From Candidatus Peribacteraceae bacterium (lineage in GTDB: Bacteria > Patescibacteriota > Gracilibacteria > Peribacterales > Peribacteraceae), in the NCBI GenBank assembly GCA_028718905.1, contig JAQUKV010000003.1, forward strand, positions 62,001 to 126,000: DNA of 64,000 nucleotides, read 5' to 3'. Position 1 is the first letter of the stretch. Each line of letters opens with the position of its first letter. This document shows, one piece after another, positions 1-8,893 of this stretch. Both the position numbers and the translations under genes were made by a program. The notes beneath the pieces were generated by a model. That model was given only the letters and a program-made list of their open reading frames with translations. It was not told the origin of the DNA and made no database searches.

Positions 1-1
1 C

Positions 2-1288
2 GGCTACCAGTGCCTGACGACTCCCGAACCGGGCTGGATCGCCTGCGGATGCGTGGGATCCGATACCAATCCGATCGCCGAATGCTGGGGCGACATGGAA
101 GTGAACGCGGGCGGCAAGCCCTGCTGCCCCGGATTAAATGAGCTGCCTAACATGCGAGTGATCGGCGGATCATGCCTACGGGCAACAGCGACCTTCTGCA
201 CCGCCTGCGGCGACGGTATATGCAACGGCAACGACAACGGCGGAGAGAATTTCTGCAATTGCCCGGAGGATTGCGGATCGGCTCCGGCAAGTTCCTCCAG
301 CTCTTCTCTGCACGGCGCCGGCGCGTCTTCGAGTGCTTCTTCCTCTTCCAGCATCAGCGGCCCCGAAACGGTGGGGCAGGATGAAGTGACTTTCGCCCGA
401 CAGTACGCCGCATCGTTCGGCGATCGTGCTTCGCTCCTCGCGAGCGCCGACGGCCGTTTCATCGTCTACGCGCGTCGACCGAGTTCCTGGGCGAACGAAA
501 TCCTCTACCTGCTCGATACGCAAGAGTTGGTCCGGCGGGAAATCCCCGCCACCATCGCGAGTTACCGCAGCTTCGCGCAACCGTATCTCTCGGCGGACGG
601 ACGCTTCGTCGGCGTGCAGGAATACACCTTCTACACCCAAACGGGAGCCGACGAACTCTCTTCTATGTGGATTTACGACACCGCAACGGAACAGCGCTCC
701 GTGATCACCGCCGCTCTCACTCCGGGCAGTACCGGCAAGCAAGCAACCTTCGCGCGCGACATGCGGAGCGCCGCGTTCTTCTCGCAGTGGATGCTGGACG
801 ACTCCGGTCAATGGTCGCCGGGGAACGGCGATGTCTTCCTCTACCTCTGGAGAGAAGAGGAAGAGATCGTCCAACTTCCCGTCATGTCCGAGAACGCCGG
901 AGGGGACGAACTGCGCTTCCTTGACTTCGCAAACGATCCCGGACGTTTCCTTTTCTTCTACCTTGCCCCCTTCACGAGCGCCGGCCAGTACAAGCTCTAC
1001 GATACCTTGACAGGAGAACTCTACACGGTCAGCAGTCTTTCCGATGCCTACGCGAAAGCGAGCACGATCGTCTCTGGAGGATCTTCCAGTTCTTCTTCCT
1101 CCGCTTGTCCCGATCCCACGCCGCCTCCTTGCGAAGGAGGTGTCCTCTTCCCGCAACCGGGACCGGACGAGAACGGATGCGAACTGGCCCCGGTCTGCTG
1201 CGAAGGAGCCCAGGCGGGAGGCGAATGCACCACGGACATGAGCTGCACGAACGGCTTCTGCATCGTGGACTCCTGTACGTGCGAGTGA
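2..1288 (+). CDS. Secreted/surface Cys-rich protein with poly-Ser linkers; 5' end lies outside the window
   Basis: Frame open back to nt 2 (GYQCLTTPEPGWIACGCV...); GDGICNGNDNGGENFCNCPEDC Cys-rich motif, two poly-Ser stretches, C-terminal Cys-rich tail; TolB/beta-propeller-like middle. Confidence 0.7.
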   Translation, partial: GYQCLTTPEPGWIACGCVGSDTNPIAECWGDMEVNAGGKPCCPGLNELPNMRVIGGSCLRATATFCTACGDGICNGNDNGGENFCNCPEDCGSAPASSSSSSLHGAGASSSASSSSSISGPETVGQDEVTFARQYAASFGDRASLLASADGRFIVYARRPSSWANEILYLLDTQELVRREIPATIASYRSFAQPYLSADGRFVGVQEYTFYTQTGADELSSMWIYDTATEQRSVITAALTPGSTGKQATFARDMRSAAFFSQWMLDDSGQWSPGNGDVFLYLWREEEEIVQLPVMSENAGGDELRFLDFANDPGRFLFFYLAPFTSAGQYKLYDTLTGELYTVSSLSDAYAKASTIVSGGSSSSSSSACPDPTPPPCEGGVLFPQPGPDENGCELAPVCCEGAQAGGECTTDMSCTNGFCIVDSCTCE

Positions 1289-1298
1289 GCGAATGAAC

Positions 1299-2273
1299 TC
1301 ATGCCTCCACGCGGAGCGCATACTTTCCGGATCGCTCCTCTACCAGTTCTTCTTTCCGAAGTTTTGTGAGAATGGCTGTCAGCCATGTCCGGTGCGCGAC
1401 GAGTGACCAGTCTGCGGCTACCCGTCTGCCCAGCGTATCCAGCGAAAGTCCGGCAGGAGCATCTCTCAGCGCCTCGATCACGCGGCCCCGGACGATACGA
1501 TCGGGGACGAAACTCCCTTTGATTACGCGGCCCGGTTCGGGCTTGGACGTTCGGATTTCGATCTGCGGAACATTCTTCTCGGTGGCCTTCATGAGTCCTT
1601 TTCGCGTGAGCGGGCACTCCTCCCACTTGGGATCTTTCTTGGTCTGTACAAGGGAACCGAAATCCATCAGAGCCGCATGCCAATTGCGCGCATCATGCCC
1701 CACCTGACCGTCCAAGGCCGCATGCAACACCTCCTCTGCAATTTCGATGAGATACCGATCATCTTTTTTCCACGTGCCGTCCGGACATTCCGGCCCCACA
1801 AAGGTGCGGTGCAGGATGCGGCGGATATTCGTGTCGATGCATGGGGTTGGGAGGTTGAACGCAAAATTCCGGATGGCAGCCGCCGTGTAGTGACCGAGCC
1901 CCTTGATGGATTGAAGCGCCCTCATCTCTTGCGGAAAAACCCCGTTCCATTCGTCCATGATCCTCCGTGTCGCATCCCGCAGACGAAGCACACGACTGTT
2001 GTAGCCCATCCCGCGCCACGCCAGAATTACTTGCCGGTTGCCTGCCGCGGCGAGCACGCGGAGTGTCGGAAATTCTCGCAAAAAACGCACGTAGATCTCT
2101 CGCACCCGGTCCACCTGCGTCTGCTGCAACATGACCTCGGAAACAAGGATGCGATAGGCGCGCTCCGTGTCATCCGAAATCAGAAGATCCCGCCAGGGAA
2201 GTGCACGCTTGTGAACGGAGTACCACTGCCAGATTGCTGCGGTAAAGCCGCGAATCCGCTCTTTTCTCATCAT
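1299..2273 (-). CDS. mutY: A/G-specific adenine glycosylase (MutY-like) without the Fe-S cysteine set; ORF extends to 2300 with a GTG start
   Basis: SEVMLQQTQV, SIKGLGHYTAAAI (HhH), PCIDTNIRRIL (catalytic Asp); no NUDIX-like C-terminus, short winged-helix-like tail. Confidence 0.85.
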   Translation of the reverse strand: MMRKERIRGFTAAIWQWYSVHKRALPWRDLLISDDTERAYRILVSEVMLQQTQVDRVREIYVRFLREFPTLRVLAAAGNRQVILAWRGMGYNSRVLRLRDATRRIMDEWNGVFPQEMRALQSIKGLGHYTAAAIRNFAFNLPTPCIDTNIRRILHRTFVGPECPDGTWKKDDRYLIEIAEEVLHAALDGQVGHDARNWHAALMDFGSLVQTKKDPKWEECPLTRKGLMKATEKNVPQIEIRTSKPEPGRVIKGSFVPDRIVRGRVIEALRDAPAGLSLDTLGRRVAADWSLVAHRTWLTAILTKLRKEELVEERSGKYALRVEA

Positions 2274-2452
2274 GGCTTGAGCATAATCGATGAGACCCAC
2301 GAATGATAATCATGCCGAGACACCTGCCCAATTGCTCCTCCTTTCCGTGATTTACGCCGTAATTCCGTTGACGACCCTCCTCAATCTCCCTAGACTTTTC
2401 GGGCTAAAAGAAGCTAAAGTGCTTCTGATATCCCTTTTTTCCCTCCTTTGTT

Positions 2453-3634
2453 ATGGCAGATCAGAAGAAATTCGACCGCAGCAAGCCGCACGTCAACGTC
2501 GGCACCATCGGTCACGTCGACCACGGTAAGACCACGCTCACCGCGGCCCTCTCCTTTAACTTCTCACCGGAAGGAGAAAAGAAAGGGTACGCAGACATCG
2601 ACAACGCTCCCGAAGAGAAAGAGCGCGGCATCACGATCAACACCTCGCACGTGGAGTATGAATCCCCCAAGCGCCACTACGCGCACGTGGACTGTCCGGG
2701 ACACGCCGACTACGTCAAGAATATGATCACCGGCGCCGCCCAGATGGACGGAGCCATCCTCGTGGTCTCCGCCGCAGACGGCCCCATGCCCCAAACACGC
2801 GAGCACATTCTTCTGGCACGCCAGGTGAACGTGCCCTATATCGTCGTCTACCTCAATAAAGTGGACCTCGTGACGGACCCCGAGCTCATCGACCTGGTCG
2901 AGACGGAGGTGCGGGAATTGCTCACCAAATACGAATTCCCGGGCGACAAGACCCCGATCTTGCGCGGCTCCGCCCTCAAGGCAGTGGAAGGAGACAAGGC
3001 AGAAATCGAGACGCTCAAGAAGCTCCTCGACACGCTCGATGAGTGGATTCCCGTCCCAGAGCGCCAGACCGACAAGCCCTTCCTGATGTCTGTGGAAGAC
3101 GTCTTCTCCATCAAGGGACGCGGCACCGTGGCGACGGGCCGTATCGAGCAGGGTAAGGTGAAGATCAACGAAGAAGTGGAAATCGTCGGTATCAAGCCGA
3201 CCCGCAAGACCGTCGTCACGGGCGTGGAAATGTTCCACAAGCTCCTGGACGAGGGTATGGCCGGCGACAACGTGGGGCTCCTCCTGCGCGGTATTGAGCG
3301 CGAGGACATCGAGCGCGGCCAGGTGCTGGCCAAGCCGGGTTCCATCACCCCGCACACCAAGTTCGATAGCGAGGTGTACATCCTGACCAAAGAAGAAGGA
3401 GGCCGCCACACGCCTTTCTTCAAGGGATACAAGCCTCAATTCTACCTTCGCACGACAGACGTGACCGGTGCCGTGGAGCTGCCGCCGAATGTGGAAATGG
3501 TCATGCCGGGTGACAACACAAAGTTCGTCGTCACCCTCGGCGCCCCGATCGCTCTGGCCGACGGAACGCGCTTCGCCATCCGCGAAGGCGGCCGCACGGT
3601 CGGTTCGGGTGTGGTGACCAAAATCGTTGAATAA
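2453..3634 (+). CDS. tuf: Elongation factor Tu
   Basis: [40 protein letters not shown], full-length 393 aa. Confidence 0.99.
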   Translation: MADQKKFDRSKPHVNVGTIGHVDHGKTTLTAALSFNFSPEGEKKGYADIDNAPEEKERGITINTSHVEYESPKRHYAHVDCPGHADYVKNMITGAAQMDGAILVVSAADGPMPQTREHILLARQVNVPYIVVYLNKVDLVTDPELIDLVETEVRELLTKYEFPGDKTPILRGSALKAVEGDKAEIETLKKLLDTLDEWIPVPERQTDKPFLMSVEDVFSIKGRGTVATGRIEQGKVKINEEVEIVGIKPTRKTVVTGVEMFHKLLDEGMAGDNVGLLLRGIEREDIERGQVLAKPGSITPHTKFDSEVYILTKEEGGRHTPFFKGYKPQFYLRTTDVTGAVELPPNVEMVMPGDNTKFVVTLGAPIALADGTRFAIREGGRTVGSGVVTKIVE

Positions 3635-3644
3635 CAATGCTCTT

Positions 3645-3676
3645 CCGTAGCCGGCGTTCTTGAACGCCGGCTACGG
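3645..3676. repeat. Perfect 15-bp-stem palindrome between tuf and rpsJ
   Basis: CCGTAGCCGGCGTTC-TT-GAACGCCGGCTACGG. Confidence 0.9.
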
Positions 3677-3703
3677 ATTCTGCTCTTTCTCCCCTCCTCC
3701 CCC

Positions 3704-4159
3704 ATGACTCCCTCGAAGAAGGCTCCGCTCAAGAAATCCGCTCCTGCGAAAAAGGACGTCCAAAAGGCCCCCGCAGCGCACAAGAAACCGGATGCCCTGA
3801 AGAAGGAATCTGTGGCCATTCAGGAAAAGAAACCCACACCTGTCACCAAGACAGCCCCATCCATCCGCATCCGTTTGAGCGCGTTTGACCATACCGTGCT
3901 GGACGAAGCCGCCGCAAAGATCATCGATACCGCGGAACGCAGCGGCGCCGTGATTCACGGCCCGATCCCCCTCCCCACCCGTATTCGCAAATTCACGGTG
4001 AACCGTTCGACGTTCGTTCACAAGAACGCACGCGATCAGTTCGAGATGCGCACGCACCGCCGCCTGATCGATCTCAAAGAGACCACGTTCAAGACCATGG
4101 AAAGCCTGCAGAGCCTGAGCCTGCCCTCCGGCGTCGACATCGAGATCAAGATGGGGTGA
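3704..4159 (+). CDS. rpsJ: 30S ribosomal protein S10 with ~45-aa Lys/Ala/Pro-rich N-terminal extension
   Basis: [71 protein letters not shown]. Confidence 0.97.
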   Translation: MTPSKKAPLKKSAPAKKDVQKAPAAHKKPDALKKESVAIQEKKPTPVTKTAPSIRIRLSAFDHTVLDEAAAKIIDTAERSGAVIHGPIPLPTRIRKFTVNRSTFVHKNARDQFEMRTHRRLIDLKETTFKTMESLQSLSLPSGVDIEIKMG

Positions 4160-4161
4160 TA

Positions 4162-4276
4162 CGAGCTTATTAGCTGGTCAGCTTATTAGCTTGTTAGGAT
4201 AAAAGAGACAGACTCATACACCGAAAGGGCACCTCAAGCGAAACCGAAGAAGCTAAGAAGCTACAACCGAAGAAGC
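4162..4276. repeat. TTAGCT-arm intergenic element, copy 1
   Basis: AGCTTATTAGCTGGTCAGCTTATTAGCTTGTTAG...AGAGACAGACTCATACACCGAAAGGGCACCTCAAGCGAAACC...GAAGCTAAGAAGCTACAACCGAAGAAGCT; core shared with 33.95 and 40.04 kb. Confidence 0.85.
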
Positions 4277-4281
4277 TATGT

Positions 4282-4971
4282 TCACTTCCACTTTTTGACC
4301 TTCAATCCCGCCTCGGCCGCCGCCTGTTCCGCCTCCTGTTTGCTCGCGCCCGAGCCGCGTGCCACCTCATCCGAACCGAGGAACACGGCCGAGGTGAACT
4401 TCTTGTCATGATCCGGTCCGCTCTCGGCAACGACATCGTAGTGCGGTGTCACGCCAAAGAGCTCCTGCGCCTTCTCCTGAAACACGCTCTTGAAATCCCG
4501 GTGCTTTCCGGCTTTGAGAAGCTCCCCGAGCAGCATGAGAATGTGATCGAAGCAGAATGTACGGGCCGTCTCGAACCCCTGATCGAGGAATATCCCGCCG
4601 ATGAGCGCCTCAAGGGCGTTCGCAAGAGTAGATTCTTTGTCCCGCCCGCCGCTGGCCTCTTCTCCACGACTCATGAAGAGGTACTCCCCCAGTTGAAGCT
4701 CCCGCGCCACACTGGCCAGCTGCTTGCCGTTCACCAGCGCCGCACGCCAGTTGGTCAGTTCCCCCTCCGATTTGCTCTCGAACGAGAACAGGTACTCGGT
4801 GGCCACGAGCTCAAGAACGGCATCCCCGAGGAATTCCATACGCTCATTGTGCTTGTGAATGCGGGCCTTGCCCGTAAAACTTCGGTGTGTAAGCGCCTGT
4901 GCGAGCAGGTCTTTGTTCCTGAAGGAAAGGTGCAGTGATTTCTCGAGAAGACTTAAGGGCTGGGGCGGCAT
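4282..4971 (-). CDS. rnc: Ribonuclease III
   Basis: NERMEFLGDAVLELVATEYLF signature plus C-terminal dsRBD. Confidence 0.97.
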   Translation of the reverse strand: MPPQPLSLLEKSLHLSFRNKDLLAQALTHRSFTGKARIHKHNERMEFLGDAVLELVATEYLFSFESKSEGELTNWRAALVNGKQLASVARELQLGEYLFMSRGEEASGGRDKESTLANALEALIGGIFLDQGFETARTFCFDHILMLLGELLKAGKHRDFKSVFQEKAQELFGVTPHYDVVAESGPDHDKKFTSAVFLGSDEVARGSGASKQEAEQAAAEAGLKVKKWK

Positions 4972-4977
4972 GACGGG

Positions 4978-5125
4978 ATGAGTGTAAGGGAAACAAGGGA
5001 GGTAAGGGAAGCAAAGGAGGTAAGGGAGGTATTGAAGGTAAGGGAAGCAAAGGAGGTAAGAGAGGTATGGGAGGTATGGGAGGTATGGGAGGTATGGGAG
5101 GTACTGAAATGGCTCATCACCTTCT
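4978..5125. repeat. (GGAGGTAAG / GGTATGGGA)n low-complexity intergenic tandem repeat
   Basis: ggaggtaagggaggta...ggtatgggaggtatgggaggtatgggaggtatgggaggta, followed by oppositely oriented CTTGACCTCC repeats. Confidence 0.85.
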
Positions 5126-5138
5126 TGACCTCCAATAC

Positions 5139-5564
5139 TTACATCACCTTCTTGACCTCCTGCGTTCCCGTGCCTTGTGCTATCGCATTCAACACCCCAT
5201 TCACGAATTTTCCGCTCTCGGCGGTTCCGTACTCCTTGGCGATCTCGATGGCCTCGTTCATGATCACGGCCGGCGGAGCCTCCTTCAGAAAGAGAAGCTC
5301 ATAGGCTCCGACAAGCAGGACACAGCGCGAAATGGGATCCATGCGCTCCAGTGTCCAGCCGGGGGCATGTTCCGCCACGGCTTCACGGAGCGCATTCTCC
5401 TTCTCGGCAATACCAAGGAGCAACTTCTCTGCAAAGGGCTTATCCATCTCACCCAATTCACCGGCATTCCGTTCAAGGGATTCCACCTCGTCACAGGGAC
5501 GGCGCTCCCGTTCGAAGAGCGTCTGCATAACGGCAATCCTGGAAAGGTGACGGCGTCGGGCCAT
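5139..5564 (-). CDS. nusB: Transcription antitermination factor NusB
   Basis: RRRHLSRIAVMQTLFE, NEAIEIAKEYGTAESGKFVNGVLNAIA. Confidence 0.92.
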   Translation of the reverse strand: MARRRHLSRIAVMQTLFERERRPCDEVESLERNAGELGEMDKPFAEKLLLGIAEKENALREAVAEHAPGWTLERMDPISRCVLLVGAYELLFLKEAPPAVIMNEAIEIAKEYGTAESGKFVNGVLNAIAQGTGTQEVKKVM

Positions 5565-5567
5565 AAA

Positions 5568-5648
5568 CGAAGCTATAAGCGGTAAGCTAAAGCGATGAAA
5601 ATCTTCAGTGGAAAGCTTAGAGCTTAACGCTTAGAGCTTAAAGCTATT
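5568..5648. repeat. AGCTTA-type tandem-repeat hairpin
   Basis: AGCTATAAGCGGTAAGCTAAAGC...GCTTAGAGCTTAACGCTTAGAGCTTAAAGCT. Confidence 0.7.
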
Positions 5649-5834
5649 TTATGCCTTGATTCTGGTGATGCCTTTCAGAGCCTTCTTGGCCTTCTTCTTC
5701 GGGGCGGCGAGAGAACCGTACGGGGAACGCTGCTTATTGAGGAGCTTACGGATGCGCTTCTGCACGTAGATGGAATGCTGCCGTCTGCCGCGGCTTTTCT
5801 CTCTGCGCTTCTTGGGTGTCGGACGTTTGGACAT
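5649..5834 (-). CDS. Small basic ribosomal-type protein, possibly bL32
   Basis: MSKRPTPKKRREKSRGRRQHSIY...; position next to nusB/rnc; no Cys cluster. Confidence 0.5.
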   Translation of the reverse strand: MSKRPTPKKRREKSRGRRQHSIYVQKRIRKLLNKQRSPYGSLAAPKKKAKKALKGITRIKA

Positions 5835-5992
5835 ACGCGGCGTAGGTTAGCGAAGAAGGTACGGTTGTGCAAAGAAAAAGTGAAGGAATGGACGAAGGAT
5901 CGGAAACCAGGGGAAGGAGGGAAATCGGGGATTGAAGAAGGAGGGGAACGAAAAATGAACCCCAGTTCCCGAGTTCCCTTATCCCGAGTTCC

Positions 5993-6682
5993 CTATCGCC
6001 GGTTGCCCGAAAGCGCCAGCATGAAACGCAGAATATAGAGGAACAGATTGAAGATATCGAGATAGAGGCTTAAAGCCAGCAGGAAGGGATTGGCACCCAG
6101 ACGACCCAGAGCCTGCACGCGCTGCACGTCGTAGGCGGTGAATGCGGCAAAAAGCACGACCCCGATGCCCGCAATGAGGATTTCGGCCCCGCCGGTGCGC
6201 AGTGAAGGAATGAAGATCTGCAGGAGCGCGATCACGATGAGGCCGATCAGCCCCATCAGGAGCATCCGCCCCATGCCCGACAAATCCGCCTTGGTCGTAG
6301 AGGCGAACACCGCGGACCCCGCCGCCATGAAGATCGTGGCAAGCGAGGCATTGAGCAAAATGGTTGCGCCGTTCACATATCCCGCAAGCACATACAGGAT
6401 GTACGGCGTGACTGTGATGCCCGACAGAAGAGGAAATACCGCAAACAGAATGATGTTGAGCGGTGAAGAGCGCATCCACATCCGCGAGGTGAAGATCAGG
6501 ATCAGCTCGGCAATCAGAAAGACCATCTGAATGCCGGAACCAATCAGAATCCTTGCATACACAAGACCCAGAAACACCCCCAGCGCCGTCAGGGCGAGGG
6601 CGAGGGCGAAGAGTCCGTACACCTTGGCCTCGGAAGAGGAATCGAGCACGACCGGACGGCTGCGGATGGAGGTGAATGCCAT
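5993..6682 (-). CDS. Bax inhibitor-1 / YccA family membrane protein
   Basis: multi-TM; AAFTAYDVQRVQ...NPFLLALSLYLDIFNLFLYILRFM. Confidence 0.92.
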   Translation of the reverse strand: MAFTSIRSRPVVLDSSSEAKVYGLFALALALTALGVFLGLVYARILIGSGIQMVFLIAELILIFTSRMWMRSSPLNIILFAVFPLLSGITVTPYILYVLAGYVNGATILLNASLATIFMAAGSAVFASTTKADLSGMGRMLLMGLIGLIVIALLQIFIPSLRTGGAEILIAGIGVVLFAAFTAYDVQRVQALGRLGANPFLLALSLYLDIFNLFLYILRFMLALSGNRR

Positions 6683-6862
6683 GACGCCATGGTAGCTGGT
6701 TCGCTTCTGAGATTGTAGATCCTGAGGATTTGCTGAGGTTCTTATTTTGGCATAGCTCGTCCCCTGCCCCTAAAAAGCTATAGCTCGCCAGCGCAGAAGC
6801 TCTCTCCCCTCCCTCATTAAGAGTGGAACAAATCTCAATTCTCTGGTACAATACATGGATTT

Positions 6863-7669
6863 ATGCGAAAACTCCTGATCATCCTCTCCGCAGCCATCGC
6901 CGCTCTGCTCCCGCAGGTGCTGCTTGCCGCTTCGAACCCGAATCCGGGCATTATCCAGACGTGCGTCGTGCCGGGCATTTCCTGCCTCGGCGGCGATCTG
7001 GCGTCCTACATCAATTCCACCATCCTCGAAGGGGCGCGCGTCGCCTTCACGGGAATCGTCTTCGGGGCCATTTTCTTTTACGGCCTGAAGCTCCTCATCA
7101 CCCCCGAAAACGACACGACTGTCACGGAAACGAAGCAGGCCTTTGGCTATGCACTGTTCGGCTGCGTACTCATGCTGGGAGCGGAGCTCATCGCTTCCAG
7201 TTTCGTGACAGGGGGTGTCGTGGAACCGACAGGACTGAATACCGTTCTCGGCAACGTCGTCACCTTCCTGAAAGCTCTCGTTGCAACCGCTCTGCTCGTC
7301 AACATCACCATTCAGGGATTCAATATGATCATGGCGAGCGATGAAGGGGGCACCACCAAAGCGCGCACCAAATTCCTCCACGGTGTCTACGGAGCTGCCA
7401 TCGTCCTGCTGGCTTCTCCGCTCGTGAACATGATGTTCGGCAAAAACGCATCCGCAGGGCAAACCGAACTCGTGGGAATCGCCAATTACATCATCACCAT
7501 CTTCGGATTGCTCGCCGTTGTCGCCCTGATCGTGAGCGGCATCCTGCTGGTCATCTCGGTGGATGAAAGCTTCAAGGAACGGGCGAAGAAACTGGCGACC
7601 GCCAGCCTCGTCGCGCTCGTCGTTGTGATCTCCGCAGGCGCACTGATCAATTTCTTCATCATTACGTGA
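6863..7669 (+). CDS. Membrane protein of three VirB2/TrbC-like two-TM units
   Basis: signal peptide; units FTGIVFGAIFFYGLKLLITPEND..., ALLVNITIQGFNMIMASDEGG..., LIVSGILLVISVDESFKER... Confidence 0.7.
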   Translation: MRKLLIILSAAIAALLPQVLLAASNPNPGIIQTCVVPGISCLGGDLASYINSTILEGARVAFTGIVFGAIFFYGLKLLITPENDTTVTETKQAFGYALFGCVLMLGAELIASSFVTGGVVEPTGLNTVLGNVVTFLKALVATALLVNITIQGFNMIMASDEGGTTKARTKFLHGVYGAAIVLLASPLVNMMFGKNASAGQTELVGIANYIITIFGLLAVVALIVSGILLVISVDESFKERAKKLATASLVALVVVISAGALINFFIIT

Positions 7670-8475
7670 TGACCGCGCGCTCTGCCTTCCACTGGCTCGG
7701 TGCTCTCGCGCTCTGGACGATGCCGGCCATGGCATTTGCCTTCTTCGAGGACACGATCAACCACGTAGGCGGCGCCCTGCCGAATGCCATCGGAGCCACT
7801 GAATTCGGCAGTATCTACCAGACGATCATCCAATCCTTTGCGGGCATCGTCTCGATCGTCGGCATCGTCATGATCATCCGCGCAGGTCTGCTCCTGACGA
7901 TCAGCGATGATGAGGGACAGTATGAAAAGTCGAAGAAAACCATCATTGCCATCTCGATGGCGCTCATTATCATCAATCTCGCGCCCCGCATTGCGGAAGC
8001 GTTTTTGGCCTACCAAAGCGGCGGTTCTGCAATCATCGACGAGGAAGTCCGCGGCCTCTTGGGCTTCTTTGAGACCGTCGCGGCGATCACGGCGATCATC
8101 TTCATCATCGTCAGCGGCATCCGCGCCGTCATCAGCTACGGGGGGGAGGACGGCACCGCCCATCTGAAGCGGGCGATTCTCGGCGTCGGAGCCGGCATCC
8201 TGCTCATCGCGGCAAAATTCCTCATTCTGAATGCAGTCGTCGTGGAGCGCACACCGAGCGGACTCCTCTCGATCATTTCAAAATTCATGCAGGCGCTGCT
8301 CGGCTTCGGGGCGTTCGTCGCCACGATCGTACTCATCTGGGCGGGGCTCCTCATGATCGTGAACCTGGGCAAAGACGAGCAGTACACGCGGGCCAAGAAC
8401 CTCGTCATCCGCGTGGGGATCGGGCTCATCGTGATCCTGATCAGCCTCGCACTCGTGCGCTTTGTGATCGGATAG
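7666..8475 (+). CDS. Membrane protein of three VirB2/TrbC-like two-TM units (paralog, overlaps previous by ATGA)
   Basis: units IVSIVGIVMIIRAGLLLTISDDEGQYEKSKK, IFIIVSGIRAVISYGGEDGTAHLKR, ATIVLIWAGLLMIVNLGKDEQYTRAKN. Confidence 0.7.
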   Translation: MMTARSAFHWLGALALWTMPAMAFAFFEDTINHVGGALPNAIGATEFGSIYQTIIQSFAGIVSIVGIVMIIRAGLLLTISDDEGQYEKSKKTIIAISMALIIINLAPRIAEAFLAYQSGGSAIIDEEVRGLLGFFETVAAITAIIFIIVSGIRAVISYGGEDGTAHLKRAILGVGAGILLIAAKFLILNAVVVERTPSGLLSIISKFMQALLGFGAFVATIVLIWAGLLMIVNLGKDEQYTRAKNLVIRVGIGLIVILISLALVRFVIG

Positions 8476-8520
8476 AGCTCACACCTCTTGAAGAAGTATG
8501 CGAACAATGGCCACCATGGA

Positions 8521-8790
8521 TCAGGCCGTCTCTTCCATGGCATGGAATCCACGGCGTTCTTTGACCTGATCGAGGATTGCACTCACACGGTCGTATTCCT
8601 GCGAAGCCTGCGGTGCATCGGACCGCTCAGCCAGGGTATCCAAACGGACGATCAACGCATGGAAAAACTGTTCGACTGCTTCCGCGGAGCACTGCCGCAG
8701 CTTTACTGCAACGTCTGCAGAGGAGAGTGATGCGAACTCCTCGACATTCGGCTGCGTTTCGGTGGATGGAACATGTGTTTCTGTCGACAT
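8521..8790 (-). CDS. Hypothetical small protein
   Basis: MSTETHVPSTETQPNVEEFASLSSADVAVKLRQC...; ORF only. Confidence 0.4.
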   Translation of the reverse strand: MSTETHVPSTETQPNVEEFASLSSADVAVKLRQCSAEAVEQFFHALIVRLDTLAERSDAPQASQEYDRVSAILDQVKERRGFHAMEETA

Positions 8791-8893
8791 GAAAAAAAAG
8801 GGGGAAGAAGTGTGGATGCATTCTCGTGATCGAATGATCTTCGTCAAGAAAAACGACGCCGGAAGGACGGCGACATCTCTTTCGGCGGATCCT

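Noticed and set aside
53-1288. Start codon at 53 given in the ORF track
   Set aside because: The same frame is open to nt 2, so the GTG at 53 is probably internal; the gene starts outside the window.
176-1321. Long minus-strand ORF (381 aa) opposite the Ser-rich protein
   Set aside because: Arg-rich shadow translation of a GC-rich coding strand with no recognisable motifs; many similar antisense ORFs (2564-3637, 8762-10357, 20870-22405, 47358-49376, 56613-58244 and others) rejected for the same reason.
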